18,853 nucleotides of DNA from Chitinophagaceae bacterium UBA2793 (GTDB lineage Bacteria > Bacteroidota > Bacteroidia > Chitinophagales > Chitinophagaceae). Under the pieces are notes generated by a model, which searched no databases, was not told the origin of the DNA, and was given only the letters and a program-made list of their open reading frames with translations. How positions within the stretch are numbered: position 1 is the stretch's first letter; each line of letters begins with the position of its first letter. Positions 1 through 8,266 of this stretch are shown here, one piece after another. A program made the translations under genes and the position numbers. The stretch lies in assembly GCA_002352045.1 (NCBI GenBank), contig DEHT01000038.1, positions 4,226 through 23,078 of the forward strand, in the 5' to 3' direction.

Positions 1-2280
1 TATGCCGCATGGCGCTGTGCCGACCCCGGTACTCAATACGATACTACCATCAACGAATGGCACACCTGCCCCGAAGGCGGCCCCATTAGAGCAAGCAATC
101 CTTGTAGCGAATACATGTTTTTAGACAACACCGCCTGCAACCTTGCCAGTGTAAACCTTCGTAAATTCTTTGATGAAAAAACAAACCTTTTCGATGTAAA
201 AGGATTTGAATACACTTGTCGTTTATGGACGGTGGTGTTAGAAATTTCTGTTTTAATGGCACAGTTCCCTTCCAAAGAAGTGGCACAATTATCTTACGAT
301 TATAGAACATTGGGTTTAGGCTATGCCAACTTAGGTTCCATGTTAATGGTAAGCGGTATTGCTTACGATAGCGATGAAGCAAGAGCAATTGCCGGAGCCA
401 TCACCGCTATAATGACCGGTGTTACTTATTCCACTTCGGCTGAAATGGCCGGCTTCCTGGGTGCCTTTGATAAATACGAGTTGAATAAAAATCACATGCT
501 GAAAGTAATGCGCAACCACCGTGCTGCCGCATACGATGCAATGGATGCTTATGAAGGTTTAGAAATAAAACCTCAAGGCATCAATGCAAAATATTGCCCC
601 GATTATTTATTGAAAGCTGCTACCAAAGCTTGGGACAATGCAGTACAACTCGGCGAAAAAAATGGTTATCGCAATGCACAAACCACTGTAATAGCACCCA
701 CAGGAACTATCGGCCTGGTGATGGATTGCGATACCACCGGTGTAGAACCCGATTTTGCCCTGGTGAAATTTAAAAAACTAAGTGGCGGTGGTTATTTCAA
801 AATTATTAACCAAAGTGTACCACAGGCTTTACGAAATTTAAAATACAGCGAAAAAGAACTTTTGGAAATTGTAAACTATGCAAAAGGCCATGCTACATTA
901 AAAGGAGCTCCGCATATCAACGAAATTTCTTTAAGTGAAAAAGGATTTTTACCCCATGAAATTGAAAAGCTAAATGCAGCCATGGGCAGTGCTTTTGAAA
1001 TTGGTTTTGTATTCAATGTATTTACCCTGGGTGAAGCTTGCTTGCAAAGGCTTGGCTTTAAACCGGAGCAGTACAACAATTTTGAATGGAGTTTGTTAGA
1101 AGCTTTAGGCTTTACCGATGAACAAATAGAAGCAGCTAATACTTACGTATGTGGCACCATGACGATAGAAGGTGCTCCTTATTTAAAAGAAGAGCATTTG
1201 CCTGTATTTGATTGCGCTAACAAATGTGGCCAAATTGGTGAACGCTATATTCATGCACATGGGCATATTCGCATGATGGCAGCAGCGCAACCATTTTTAA
1301 GTGGCGCCATCAGCAAAACCATTAACCTGCCCAACGAAGCAACCGTAGAAGAAATTGCAGATTCGTATAGGCTAAGCTGGGAGCTTGGTTTAAAAGCCTG
1401 TGCATTGTACAGGGATGGAAGTAAATTGAGCCAGCCACTCAGCAACAAAAGCGACAAAAAGAAAAAAGACAATGCCTTAGCCGAAGAAAGCGAAACGGTA
1501 GCAGAGGTTACTTCGGGCATTGTAGATATGGGCAAACTTACTATTGAAGATTTATTGGATGAAGTAAACAAACGAGTACAAAACAGTGCCGACACTTCGC
1601 TCAAGCGCCAATTGGCAATGATTGTTGAACGCCGTGCATTGCCTGCCAAAAGAAGAGGCTTTACTCAAAAAGCAAAAATTAACGGACAGGCCATCTTTGT
1701 ACGCACCGGCGAATACAACGATGGTACATTGGGCGAAATATTTATTGATATGGCAAAAGAAGGTGCTACCATGCGTAGCATGCTCAACTGCTTTGCCATA
1801 GCCGTTTCTATTGGTTTGCAATATGGCGTTCCTTTGGAAGAGTTTGTAGAAAAATTTGTGTTTACCCGCTTTGAACCCGCAGGCATGGTAGAGCATCCCA
1901 ATATTAAAACCACCACTTCCATTATTGACTTTATGTTCCGCTCCCTTGCTTATGAATATTTGGGCAGAACCGATTTGGTGCATGTATTAGATAAACCCGA
2001 AGTAGGCAATACCGGCAATGAACCCTGGGATGAAAACACTCCAACCATTGGCGAAAGAAAACATGAATTAAGCAATGTAAAAGTAATGGGTGCTGTACAA
2101 CCTGTGGCTTCCGAAAAACCTTTGGCGGCCAAATCGGTTATGGGTATGGATGCGGTAAATGCGGCAGCCAAAAGTATGCAGGGCGATGCTCCGGCATGTA
2201 ACATCTGCGGCCATATTACGGTAAGAAGTGGCACTTGTTATAAATGCCTGAACTGTGGAAACAGTTTGGGATGCAGTTAA
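1..2280 (+). CDS. nrdJ: Adenosylcobalamin-dependent (class II) ribonucleotide reductase, 5'-truncated by window edge
   Basis: Reduces ribonucleotides to deoxyribonucleotides in the cytoplasm using a B12-generated thiyl radical, so it needs no oxygen and no separate radical subunit. The frame is open from base 1 and the start lies outside the window; 759 codons plus stop are visible. The NPCSE motif (codons 33-37) carries the radical-forming Cys at codon 35 between the conserved Asn and Glu. The following DNTACNLASVNL contains the partner redox Cys. APTGTIG (near base 690) is the substrate-phosphate loop. From about base 1640 comes a TSCPD-type domain (GEYNDGTLGEIFIDMAKEG). The C-terminus has Cys codons at 2197, 2206, 2236, 2245, 2254 and 2272; it may act as a zinc ribbon or as the swinging dithiol tail that re-reduces the active site. 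The ATG at base 115 is internal, not the start. A terminator follows. The family assignment is secure. Confidence 0.96.
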   Translation, partial: YAAWRCADPGTQYDTTINEWHTCPEGGPIRASNPCSEYMFLDNTACNLASVNLRKFFDEKTNLFDVKGFEYTCRLWTVVLEISVLMAQFPSKEVAQLSYDYRTLGLGYANLGSMLMVSGIAYDSDEARAIAGAITAIMTGVTYSTSAEMAGFLGAFDKYELNKNHMLKVMRNHRAAAYDAMDAYEGLEIKPQGINAKYCPDYLLKAATKAWDNAVQLGEKNGYRNAQTTVIAPTGTIGLVMDCDTTGVEPDFALVKFKKLSGGGYFKIINQSVPQALRNLKYSEKELLEIVNYAKGHATLKGAPHINEISLSEKGFLPHEIEKLNAAMGSAFEIGFVFNVFTLGEACLQRLGFKPEQYNNFEWSLLEALGFTDEQIEAANTYVCGTMTIEGAPYLKEEHLPVFDCANKCGQIGERYIHAHGHIRMMAAAQPFLSGAISKTINLPNEATVEEIADSYRLSWELGLKACALYRDGSKLSQPLSNKSDKKKKDNALAEESETVAEVTSGIVDMGKLTIEDLLDEVNKRVQNSADTSLKRQLAMIVERRALPAKRRGFTQKAKINGQAIFVRTGEYNDGTLGEIFIDMAKEGATMRSMLNCFAIAVSIGLQYGVPLEEFVEKFVFTRFEPAGMVEHPNIKTTTSIIDFMFRSLAYEYLGRTDLVHVLDKPEVGNTGNEPWDENTPTIGERKHELSNVKVMGAVQPVASEKPLAAKSVMGMDAVNAAAKSMQGDAPACNICGHITVRSGTCYKCLNCGNSLGCS

Positions 2281-2293
2281 TAAATTTAATTTC

Positions 2294-2326
2294 AAGGTCA
2301 ACAAGCTTCTAAAGCTGGTCGACCTT
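2294..2326 (+). other. Imperfect inverted repeat after nrdJ
   Basis: AAGGTC (2294-2299) pairs with GACCTT (2321-2326). An inner AGCTT/AAGCT stem is separated from the outer one by a 4-nt internal loop. There is no T-tract, so it is not itself a convincing terminator. It may be an mRNA 3'-end structure ahead of the real terminator. Function unknown. Confidence 0.3.
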
Positions 2327-2367
2327 AAAGATGGTAAGGCTTATAAAAGCCCCTCCCTAATACAATG

Positions 2368-2406
2368 AAGAAGCCGTTGGTAGTTTACCGACGGCTTCTT
2401 TGTTTT
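2368..2406 (+). terminator. Rho-independent terminator of nrdJ
   Basis: AAGAAGCCGTTGG (2368-2380) pairs with CCGACGGCTTCTT (2388-2400) in a 13-bp stem with one G-U wobble and a 7-nt loop, followed by TGTTTT. It lies 88 nt after the nrdJ stop, between convergent genes. The T-run favours plus-strand use, but the symmetric stem could also stop minus-strand transcription. Confidence 0.85.
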
Positions 2407-2415
2407 AAAATTATA

Positions 2416-2440
2416 TTGATGTGATTTTCCTTCACATTAA
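2416..2440 (-). terminator. Weak hairpin over the stop codon of the 798-aa lipoprotein gene
   Basis: TTGATGTGA (2416-2424) and TCACATTAA (2432-2440) form a 9-bp stem with one G-T wobble and a 7-nt loop. Read on the minus strand, the stem includes the stop codon at 2437-2439 and is followed by TATAATTTT. It could be an AT-rich terminator or a 3'-end stabiliser; the nrdJ hairpin just beyond could serve as backup. Confidence 0.35.
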
Positions 2441-4833
2441 AATTGATAATCTCTCAAATAACTACAACTGTTAAACGCTTCCCGGTAAAATTTTGTATTG
2501 CCGTATTCTTTCTTCAACTGCGGGAAGTATTTGTTGTTCATAAATTCTTTCATGTAAACTTTTTCCGCCGATTCGTATTTATCCCAATCGTTGTATCCGA
2601 AATCTTCGTACTGAGGTTTGTGTATTTGTTTTTGAGCACATTTAGCCATCATAAACAAACACTTTGCTTTTAACTCTTTGTTGCCGGTAGCCTCCATAGC
2701 CATCTTAAAATAATCATGCGCCCGGAAACAGCCATAATAATTTTTTTGGAAATCGGTTGCATCTTTTGGAATAATGTAGCCATCTACTCCACTCCGGTAA
2801 TATTCAACCAACTCCCATGCATAACCGTAATAAGTGGTATTGTATAAACCCAATGCCAATTTATACAAATGTTGTGCAGCATTGGCTTTATCGGTTTTTA
2901 CCAAATCCTGCAGCCGTTGCATTTCTTTAGCAAAAGCAAGTTTAGTGGTTTTTGGTTTGGGGCGTTCATAACATTCTTCCTGATCGTATAGCAGTTCAAT
3001 AAAAGGATTTTTTTCTATTTTCCTGGCAGCGGCATCGGGTGATTTTGCCAGCCATTCAATTGCCTTTGCATAATTATTATCTCTCAAATAAGCAGTGCCT
3101 GCAAAATCAATTACATCCGCAATTTTTAAGGCATTGGTTTTGGTTAGAAAATCATCAAACCCGGTTTTATTTTTTTTAGTGAAGTATGCATACAGCATTT
3201 CCACATCTTTGCTGGAAGATTGATTGTGTAAAAAATCGGCCGATATGGAACCGTAATTGGAGGCCTTACCGCCAAGCATTACATACTCTGCCGAACCAAC
3301 TGCCAATGCTTCTTTAAACCGGTCGCCTTGTTGGCGATAGCGCTTGGCAATTACTTCGGCCATCAAGTTGCGATAAAATACTTTCCATTCCGATGCCGGC
3401 TCACTCCATCCATTTCCATCCTGCTTATCTGCCAGGGCTTTTTGAGAAAGCCATTTTAAAGAAGGCAATATTTTATCTTCAAAATTTGCGTCAATTTTAT
3501 CGGTGGCATTTACTTCCAACAATAAATTTGTTAGCTGCCATTGATTGTTCAAATTATTGTTCAGGTTCATGGTTTTGGCTTTATCCAGCAAAACCCTTGC
3601 CGATGAAAAGTCTTTTTGCATTAAAGCAGTATAAGCTGCGCCAACCTGGTACAGAGCAGGATTGGCTGCTTTGTTTTCTACAGCAACTTTTTCTAAAAAC
3701 TGCTGAAGTTTTTTAACCTGCATCGCACTTTCGTTTAGAGCCGAATCGTTGATGGCTTCATTCCAACTGTAAAAAAATTCTTTGCCACCAACTTGTTTAT
3801 TCAAAACCGGATTAAGATAAAATTCTTCGGCCTTGTTTATTTCTCTTATTGCCAATACCTGCAACACATCGGCCTTTGGGTGGAGGCTATAAATTTGTTC
3901 CATTGCAGAAATTTGCCATGCAGGATCACTCAAAGAAAACAACCCAAGCATATCTGCCTTTTCCTGTTTATTGGCACACAAAGCCAGGTATTCGCTTTTA
4001 TTTTTTTTAGAATCAACTGCCCAATCAAAACTTATATAATTACTTACCCTTTTTGCCTGCGACGCACTGAAAGCTTTGCTAAAGAGGTAGGCCGCTTCCA
4101 CATCTTTTCCGGTATGCCACAATGCGCCGGCTTTTAAAGCAAGGCTCATGGGTTGCAATATGCTCTGAGTGGTATTATTTTTCAACAATTCATCGTAGGC
4201 CGAAACGGCTGCAGTATAATTATTACTGTAATGTGCCAATCGAACAATTTGGTAGCCATATTTTAGTTTAAAGAATTCTGTTTTGGCGGCATTGTACAAC
4301 TGACGGCCATTCTTCATCAACTTATCCATTTTTACACTATCTCTATTTGCAGCTTCCCAGTTGTAATAATTTCCAAGCACATAAGGCTCTACCTGTTTTG
4401 CATACATTATATAACCTAAGCCCTCCAGGTTTTTACTATTTATAAAATATCGGCTCATGCCATTTGCTTTTACCGCTGCCGAAACCAATAAAGGCTGTTT
4501 CTTTTCAATGTGATTGTATAATTTTTTAAGTTCATCGTAACCAAATTTTGTTACAAATGTTTTAGCATCGGTATCGCTTACAGGTTTGCCACAGTAAGCC
4601 GCCCATTCGGTTGCCAACAGATCGGCAGCATCTACCGGCTCCTGTTCTTCGTACAAAAAAGTATTACCCGAATAATAAAAAGGCGAATAAGCTTTTGCTT
4701 CTACAATTGCTTTGCTTATGAAACTGGTATAATAATCATAAGGATCTATGCCGGGGCCACAGCCAATAATGTTTTGCGGAAAGCTAACCCATATAAGATT
4801 AATGAAGGCTACTAAAAACACTTTTAATTTCAT
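2437..4833 (-). CDS. Predicted lipoprotein with helical (TPR-like) repeats, 798 aa, unknown function
   Basis: Not recognised as a named family. The N-terminus (MKLKVFLVAFINLIW...) is a signal peptide ending in the lipobox-like I-I-G-C, so Cys25 is the likely lipidated residue and the protein is probably membrane-anchored outside the cytoplasm. Just after it comes the Cys- and Tyr-rich stretch CGPGIDPYDYY. The rest looks alpha-helical, with TPR-like helix pairs near residues 194-260, 394-412 (YQVGAAYTALMQKDFSSARV), 574-594 (GTAYLRDNNYAKAIEW) and 650-700. A conserved-looking C-terminal segment (FKMAMEATGNKELKAKCLFM) is followed by many aromatic residues. No catalytic motif is visible, so a protein-binding or scaffold role is an inference. 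The start overlaps the 3' end of the upstream lipoprotein gene by 35 bp, which implies translational coupling. Confidence 0.85.
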   Translation of the reverse strand: MKLKVFLVAFINLIWVSFPQNIIGCGPGIDPYDYYTSFISKAIVEAKAYSPFYYSGNTFLYEEQEPVDAADLLATEWAAYCGKPVSDTDAKTFVTKFGYDELKKLYNHIEKKQPLLVSAAVKANGMSRYFINSKNLEGLGYIMYAKQVEPYVLGNYYNWEAANRDSVKMDKLMKNGRQLYNAAKTEFFKLKYGYQIVRLAHYSNNYTAAVSAYDELLKNNTTQSILQPMSLALKAGALWHTGKDVEAAYLFSKAFSASQAKRVSNYISFDWAVDSKKNKSEYLALCANKQEKADMLGLFSLSDPAWQISAMEQIYSLHPKADVLQVLAIREINKAEEFYLNPVLNKQVGGKEFFYSWNEAINDSALNESAMQVKKLQQFLEKVAVENKAANPALYQVGAAYTALMQKDFSSARVLLDKAKTMNLNNNLNNQWQLTNLLLEVNATDKIDANFEDKILPSLKWLSQKALADKQDGNGWSEPASEWKVFYRNLMAEVIAKRYRQQGDRFKEALAVGSAEYVMLGGKASNYGSISADFLHNQSSSKDVEMLYAYFTKKNKTGFDDFLTKTNALKIADVIDFAGTAYLRDNNYAKAIEWLAKSPDAAARKIEKNPFIELLYDQEECYERPKPKTTKLAFAKEMQRLQDLVKTDKANAAQHLYKLALGLYNTTYYGYAWELVEYYRSGVDGYIIPKDATDFQKNYYGCFRAHDYFKMAMEATGNKELKAKCLFMMAKCAQKQIHKPQYEDFGYNDWDKYESAEKVYMKEFMNNKYFPQLKKEYGNTKFYREAFNSCSYLRDYQF

Positions 4834-5866
4834 GAGTAGAATATTTATTTAAAGTTATACTATCTAAATGATACAAAACAAGCCGGCGATTTTCATTTTT
4901 CAATTTTTGTTTTAGAACATCTGCTGTTTTCATAATATTATGAAAAGAGCATTCTTCCAGGCGAAGCATATCGCCTTTTTTAAAGGTTGTATTTTTGAAA
5001 ACGGTATCGGCAATTATTTCAATTCTATTGGAAGAAATGGGCTTTGAAAAACTTTGAAATTCCTTTGCAGAAATATTTTGAACAAGCCCGGCATAAGCTC
5101 CCTGCCTAAACAATACATACCATTGAAACAAGGGCAATGCAATATCTAAAGGCAGGCTGTACTTATTTAAGGCGGAAATATATTTTTTTACTTCGCCTAC
5201 ATCTAAAATAGAATTTTGCGTAGCCATACTTTTCAAATTGCCCATGTTGTAACACATAAGCAATCCTTTTTTAACAGGCGGCACTCCGGCTTCTGCAGCA
5301 TATTTTATTTGAAAGAGCCGAATGGTAGCAGAGTACAAATGAACCGTATCTATTTTTTGCAATTCGGTTAGGAGGCTAAAATATTTTTCTTTGGTGGAAG
5401 CAGTCCAATCGCAATCCATTTGTACTTCTTTAATAGAATCAATACCATTGGATGCAGAAATACTTGAAATTAATTTTACAATATTATGTGCCAGTAGCTT
5501 GCATTGTTCCGGCTTTATATTTCGAATACATTCATTGGTAATAAAAACGGTAGGAATAATTTGCAGTCTATTTTCTTTAAGGGATGTATCACCAAATCTA
5601 AGTTGTGCTATGGGTGTTGGTTGCTGATAGGTATCGTCCCAGGATACATCAAAAAAGCGGAGATAGAGATGCTCCACTTTATTTTGTTGCAATACATTTT
5701 TTTCAAAGCCCGTAGGATTAAAGGTTGTTTTCCAATGATAAAATGCAGGGGTTATTGTTAGGGAGTTTTTTTTATCGTTATTTATATTACAAGCCATTAA
5801 ATAAGCTACAGCAACCATTAACCCCAAAAAAACTGTTTTTATTAAATAGAATTTACCGGGCATCAT
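4799..5866 (-). CDS. Predicted lipoprotein with probable TIM-barrel (DUF3142/glycoside-hydrolase-like) fold, 355 aa
   Basis: The signal peptide ends in L-M-A-C, so Cys26 is the lipidation site. The mature part alternates strands and helices as in a (beta/alpha)8 barrel. Strand-like segments are LYLRFFDV (67-74), LQIIPTVFI (101-109), EVQMDCDWT (147-155), VHLYSATIRL (175-184), GLLMCYNMGN (201-210) and DIALPLFQW (241-249). The QMDCDW segment with Asp151 and Asp153 at a strand end recalls the Q-x-D-x-D motif of DUF3142 proteins and related GH-like barrels. This assignment comes from sequence pattern only; the substrate is unknown. The start is ATGATG at 5861-5866, so either Met could be used, and there is no Shine-Dalgarno sequence. 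It is the first gene of a two-gene unit with the helical-repeat lipoprotein, whose ATG lies inside the end of this gene. A partner hydrolase/binding system at the cell envelope is plausible but unproven. Confidence 0.85.
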   Translation of the reverse strand: MMPGKFYLIKTVFLGLMVAVAYLMACNINNDKKNSLTITPAFYHWKTTFNPTGFEKNVLQQNKVEHLYLRFFDVSWDDTYQQPTPIAQLRFGDTSLKENRLQIIPTVFITNECIRNIKPEQCKLLAHNIVKLISSISASNGIDSIKEVQMDCDWTASTKEKYFSLLTELQKIDTVHLYSATIRLFQIKYAAEAGVPPVKKGLLMCYNMGNLKSMATQNSILDVGEVKKYISALNKYSLPLDIALPLFQWYVLFRQGAYAGLVQNISAKEFQSFSKPISSNRIEIIADTVFKNTTFKKGDMLRLEECSFHNIMKTADVLKQKLKNENRRLVLYHLDSITLNKYSTHEIKSVFSSLH

Positions 5867-6038
5867 GCAGAGAAGGTTTTACTTGAATACTTTTGTTTTA
5901 ATTAAGATTCAAAAACAGTAATCATTTTCACATTTGAGTTCAAAAATAAAATAAAGCCCCCAAGTTGACTAAAGCTTCCAAACAAACTCGTTAAAAAAAT
6001 GTACTTGTTTTGGCCTCCCTAAAAAATATTTAAACCTT

Positions 6039-6046
6039 TATCTTTG
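6039..6046 (+). promoter_or_regulatory. Bacteroidota -7 promoter element of glyS
   Basis: TATCTTTG matches the Bacteroidota -7 consensus TAnnTTTG exactly. It ends only 6 nt before the glyS ATG at 6053, so transcription should begin at or next to the start codon and the mRNA would be leaderless or nearly so. No -33 TTG sits at the usual 19-21 nt spacing; the nearest (6010-6012) is 26 nt away. Confidence 0.6.
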
Positions 6047-6052
6047 CGCCCT

Positions 6053-7522
6053 ATGGCAAACGAGGCAAACAATTTTCAGCAATTAATTTCGCATTGCAAG
6101 GAATATGGATACATTTTTCAGTCATCGGAATTATACGATGGCTTAAGTGCCGTATATGATTACGGCCAATTAGGTGCTCAGCTCAAAAAAAACCTGCGGG
6201 ATGAGTGGTGGAAAAGCATGACTCAGCTTCACGAAAATATTGTGGGTATTGATGCGGCCATTTTTATGCATCCAACGGTATGGAAAGCCAGTGGCCATGT
6301 GGACAATTTTAGCGACCCCATGATTGATAATAAGGATAGCAAAAAACGCTACCGGGTTGATCATTTAATTGAAGCCCATGCGGAGCAACTGGCATTGGAT
6401 GGTAAAAAAGACGAAGAAGCTGCCTTGTTGAAATCAATGGACGAATTATTGGCTAAAGATGATTTTGCAGGTTTAAAAACTTTAATTGATAGCAACAATA
6501 TTAAATGCAGCATTAGCAAAACCTGTAACTGGACCGATGTGCGCCAGTTTAACCTGATGTTTAAAACAGAGTTTGGCGCTGTGGCCAGCGAAAACCCTGA
6601 TGATAATATTGTTTATTTACGCCCCGAAACGGCACAGGGTATTTTTGTAAACTTTTTAAACGTGCAGAAAACCGGCCGCATGAAAATACCTTTTGGTATT
6701 GCACAAACGGGCAAGGCTTTTAGAAACGAAATTGTAGCAAGGCAGTTTATTTTCCGTATGCGTGAATTTGAGCAAATGGAAATGCAATTTTTTGTTCGCC
6801 CCGGTTCACAAATGGAATGGTATGCTTACTGGAGAGATGCCCGCAAAGTCTGGCATCAAAGCATTGGCATACCGGCAGAAAAATTGCGCTTTCACGACCA
6901 TATTAAATTAGCGCACTATGCCGATGCTGCACTGGATATTGAATTTGAATTTCCCTTTGGTTGGAAAGAATTAGAAGGCATTCACAGCCGAACCGATTTT
7001 GACCTAAGCCAACATGCCCAATACAGCAAAAAGAAAATACAGTATTTTGATAATGATGTGGACCCTGCAACCAATAAACCTTATGGCAATTATACACCCT
7101 ATGTGGTGGAAACATCCGTTGGTTTAGACAGGTTGTTCCTAACCGTTATAAGCCTGGCTTATGCCGAAGAAAAATGGACTAAAGAAGATGGCACCGAAGA
7201 CAGCCGTGTGGTAATGCGTATTCCGGCAAAAATAGCCCCCACCAAATTGGCCATTTTACCCTTAGTAAAAAAAGATGGCCTGCCCGAAATTGCACGTCAA
7301 TTGATGGATGAGTGCAAGCAAAGCTTCATGTGCTTTTACGAAGAAAAAGATGCTATTGGTAAACGCTACCGCAGAATGGATGCCATTGGTACACCATTTT
7401 GTGTTACCATTGATCATCAAACAAAAGAAGACAATACCGTAACCATACGCTACAGAGATGATATGAGGCAGGAAAGAATTGCTTTGAGTGATGTGAAAAA
7501 AATTGTATTACAAAGTTTATAA
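6053..7522 (+). CDS. glyS: Glycine--tRNA ligase, single-chain (alpha2) class II type
   Basis: Charges tRNA-Gly with glycine in the cytoplasm. It is the dimeric type found in archaea, eukaryotes and some bacteria, not the alpha2-beta2 E. coli type. The N-terminus holds the catalytic start (CKEYGYIFQSSELYDG) and motif 1 region (MHPTVWKASGHVDNFSDPM). RPETAQGIFVNF is the glycine/ATP-site segment. Motif 2 is FRNE (223-226) followed by RQFIFRMREFEQMEMQFF, and motif 3 is GLDRLF (from residue 357, Arg360). The C-terminal anticodon-binding domain runs from about IAPTKLAILPL to the end, including DAIGTPFC. I chose ATG 6053 (489 aa). A TTG 9 nt upstream is in frame but lies inside the -7 promoter box. 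The gene is divergent from the lipoprotein pair and is followed on the same strand by a beta-barrel protein 59 nt later. Confidence 0.97.
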   Translation: MANEANNFQQLISHCKEYGYIFQSSELYDGLSAVYDYGQLGAQLKKNLRDEWWKSMTQLHENIVGIDAAIFMHPTVWKASGHVDNFSDPMIDNKDSKKRYRVDHLIEAHAEQLALDGKKDEEAALLKSMDELLAKDDFAGLKTLIDSNNIKCSISKTCNWTDVRQFNLMFKTEFGAVASENPDDNIVYLRPETAQGIFVNFLNVQKTGRMKIPFGIAQTGKAFRNEIVARQFIFRMREFEQMEMQFFVRPGSQMEWYAYWRDARKVWHQSIGIPAEKLRFHDHIKLAHYADAALDIEFEFPFGWKELEGIHSRTDFDLSQHAQYSKKKIQYFDNDVDPATNKPYGNYTPYVVETSVGLDRLFLTVISLAYAEEKWTKEDGTEDSRVVMRIPAKIAPTKLAILPLVKKDGLPEIARQLMDECKQSFMCFYEEKDAIGKRYRRMDAIGTPFCVTIDHQTKEDNTVTIRYRDDMRQERIALSDVKKIVLQSL

Positions 7523-7581
7523 GTTCTTTTTGCAGCATTTATCAAATTCAATTTGTCTGAAAGAAAAACTAAGCCAGAAAT

Positions 7582-8118
7582 ATGAAAAAATTTTTGTTAT
7601 CGTTCACCCTAACCGTTATTTCAATTTGTGCTTTTGCACAGGAAGAAATTTCTCATGCCAACTCCACTTACAATAAAAGTTTTATTGCTGAGTTAGGCGG
7701 CCCCGGAATTTTGTTTTCCGCCAATATGGACTTTCGTTTTAAAAAGAACCCACTTGGGCTTGGAGGTAGAATAGGCCTGGGCTTTGTTACTGCTGATGAA
7801 CAAGTGGGCGATCCAAATAATTACGATTACAGGCGCCGTTCGGTTATTACTGTTCCGGTTCAACTAAACTATTTGTTTGGTAAACCCAATTCTGTAAATG
7901 CTTTTGAAGTTGGTTTTGGTATCACTTATATCGGTAAAAAGTTAGACATTATGGATTATTATGAAAACGAAGCTACCCAGGTTTTTGGCACCGCTTCGTT
8001 TATGTATCGCCGAATGCCTAAAGACGGTGGATTTTCCTGGAGAATTGGTTTTACTCCTTTAATTGCAAATGGCATAGTTCAGCCATTTGGCGCAGTAAGT
8101 GTTGGTTATAACTTTTAG
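7582..8118 (+). CDS. Small outer-membrane beta-barrel protein, 178 aa
   Basis: The signal peptide MKKFLLSFTLTVISICAFAQ is typical of Bacteroidota exports with an A-Q cleavage region. The mature part of about 158 residues consists of alternating strands rich in Gly and aromatics (LGGRIGLGFVTAD, VPVQLNYLFG, AFEVGFGITYIGKK, FSWRIGFTPLIANG) and ends in VSVGYNF. A terminal aromatic is the usual signal for outer-membrane barrel insertion. It resembles the many small porin-like or OmpW/PorT-like barrels of this phylum; no specific substrate can be assigned. It lies 59 nt downstream of glyS with no terminator between. A degenerate -7-like TCAATTTG at 7548-7555 (one mismatch) could give it its own promoter. 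Confidence 0.85.
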   Translation: MKKFLLSFTLTVISICAFAQEEISHANSTYNKSFIAELGGPGILFSANMDFRFKKNPLGLGGRIGLGFVTADEQVGDPNNYDYRRRSVITVPVQLNYLFGKPNSVNAFEVGFGITYIGKKLDIMDYYENEATQVFGTASFMYRRMPKDGGFSWRIGFTPLIANGIVQPFGAVSVGYNF

Positions 8119-8242
8119 AAAAGGCCATTGTCGGGTTAGTTGATTCAGTTAATTCGATAATGTGCTAATATTGGCAAACTGTAAATCCTTCTAATGTAGG
8201 AAAGCATTTTCTTTTCTCTAATAATCAAACCTGATAATTGTT

Positions 8243-8266
8243 GAATCACCCAATCAACCATACAAT
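8243..8266. repeat. Octamer-period repeat at the reductase 3' end
   Basis: Three consecutive 8-mers, GAATCACC, CAATCAAC and CATACAAT, share the nnnTCAAC-like pattern of the longer array next to gyrB. The array overlaps the stop codon (8254-8256) and last codons of the flavoprotein gene. Confidence 0.45.

Noticed and set aside
1251..1983. Long antisense ORFs (132 and 143 aa) within nrdJ
   Set aside because: They are shadows of the nrdJ codon pattern, overlap each other, and show no recognisable domain.
6044..6052. TTG start giving a three-residue N-terminal extension of GlyRS
   Set aside because: The TTG lies within the TATCTTTG promoter box; ATG 6053 is a full, conventional start.
8138..8155. 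Direct 9-mer pair AGTTGATTC/AGTTAATTC after the beta-barrel gene
   Set aside because: Only two imperfect copies with a different period; too little to call an array, though it may be related to the octamer elements.
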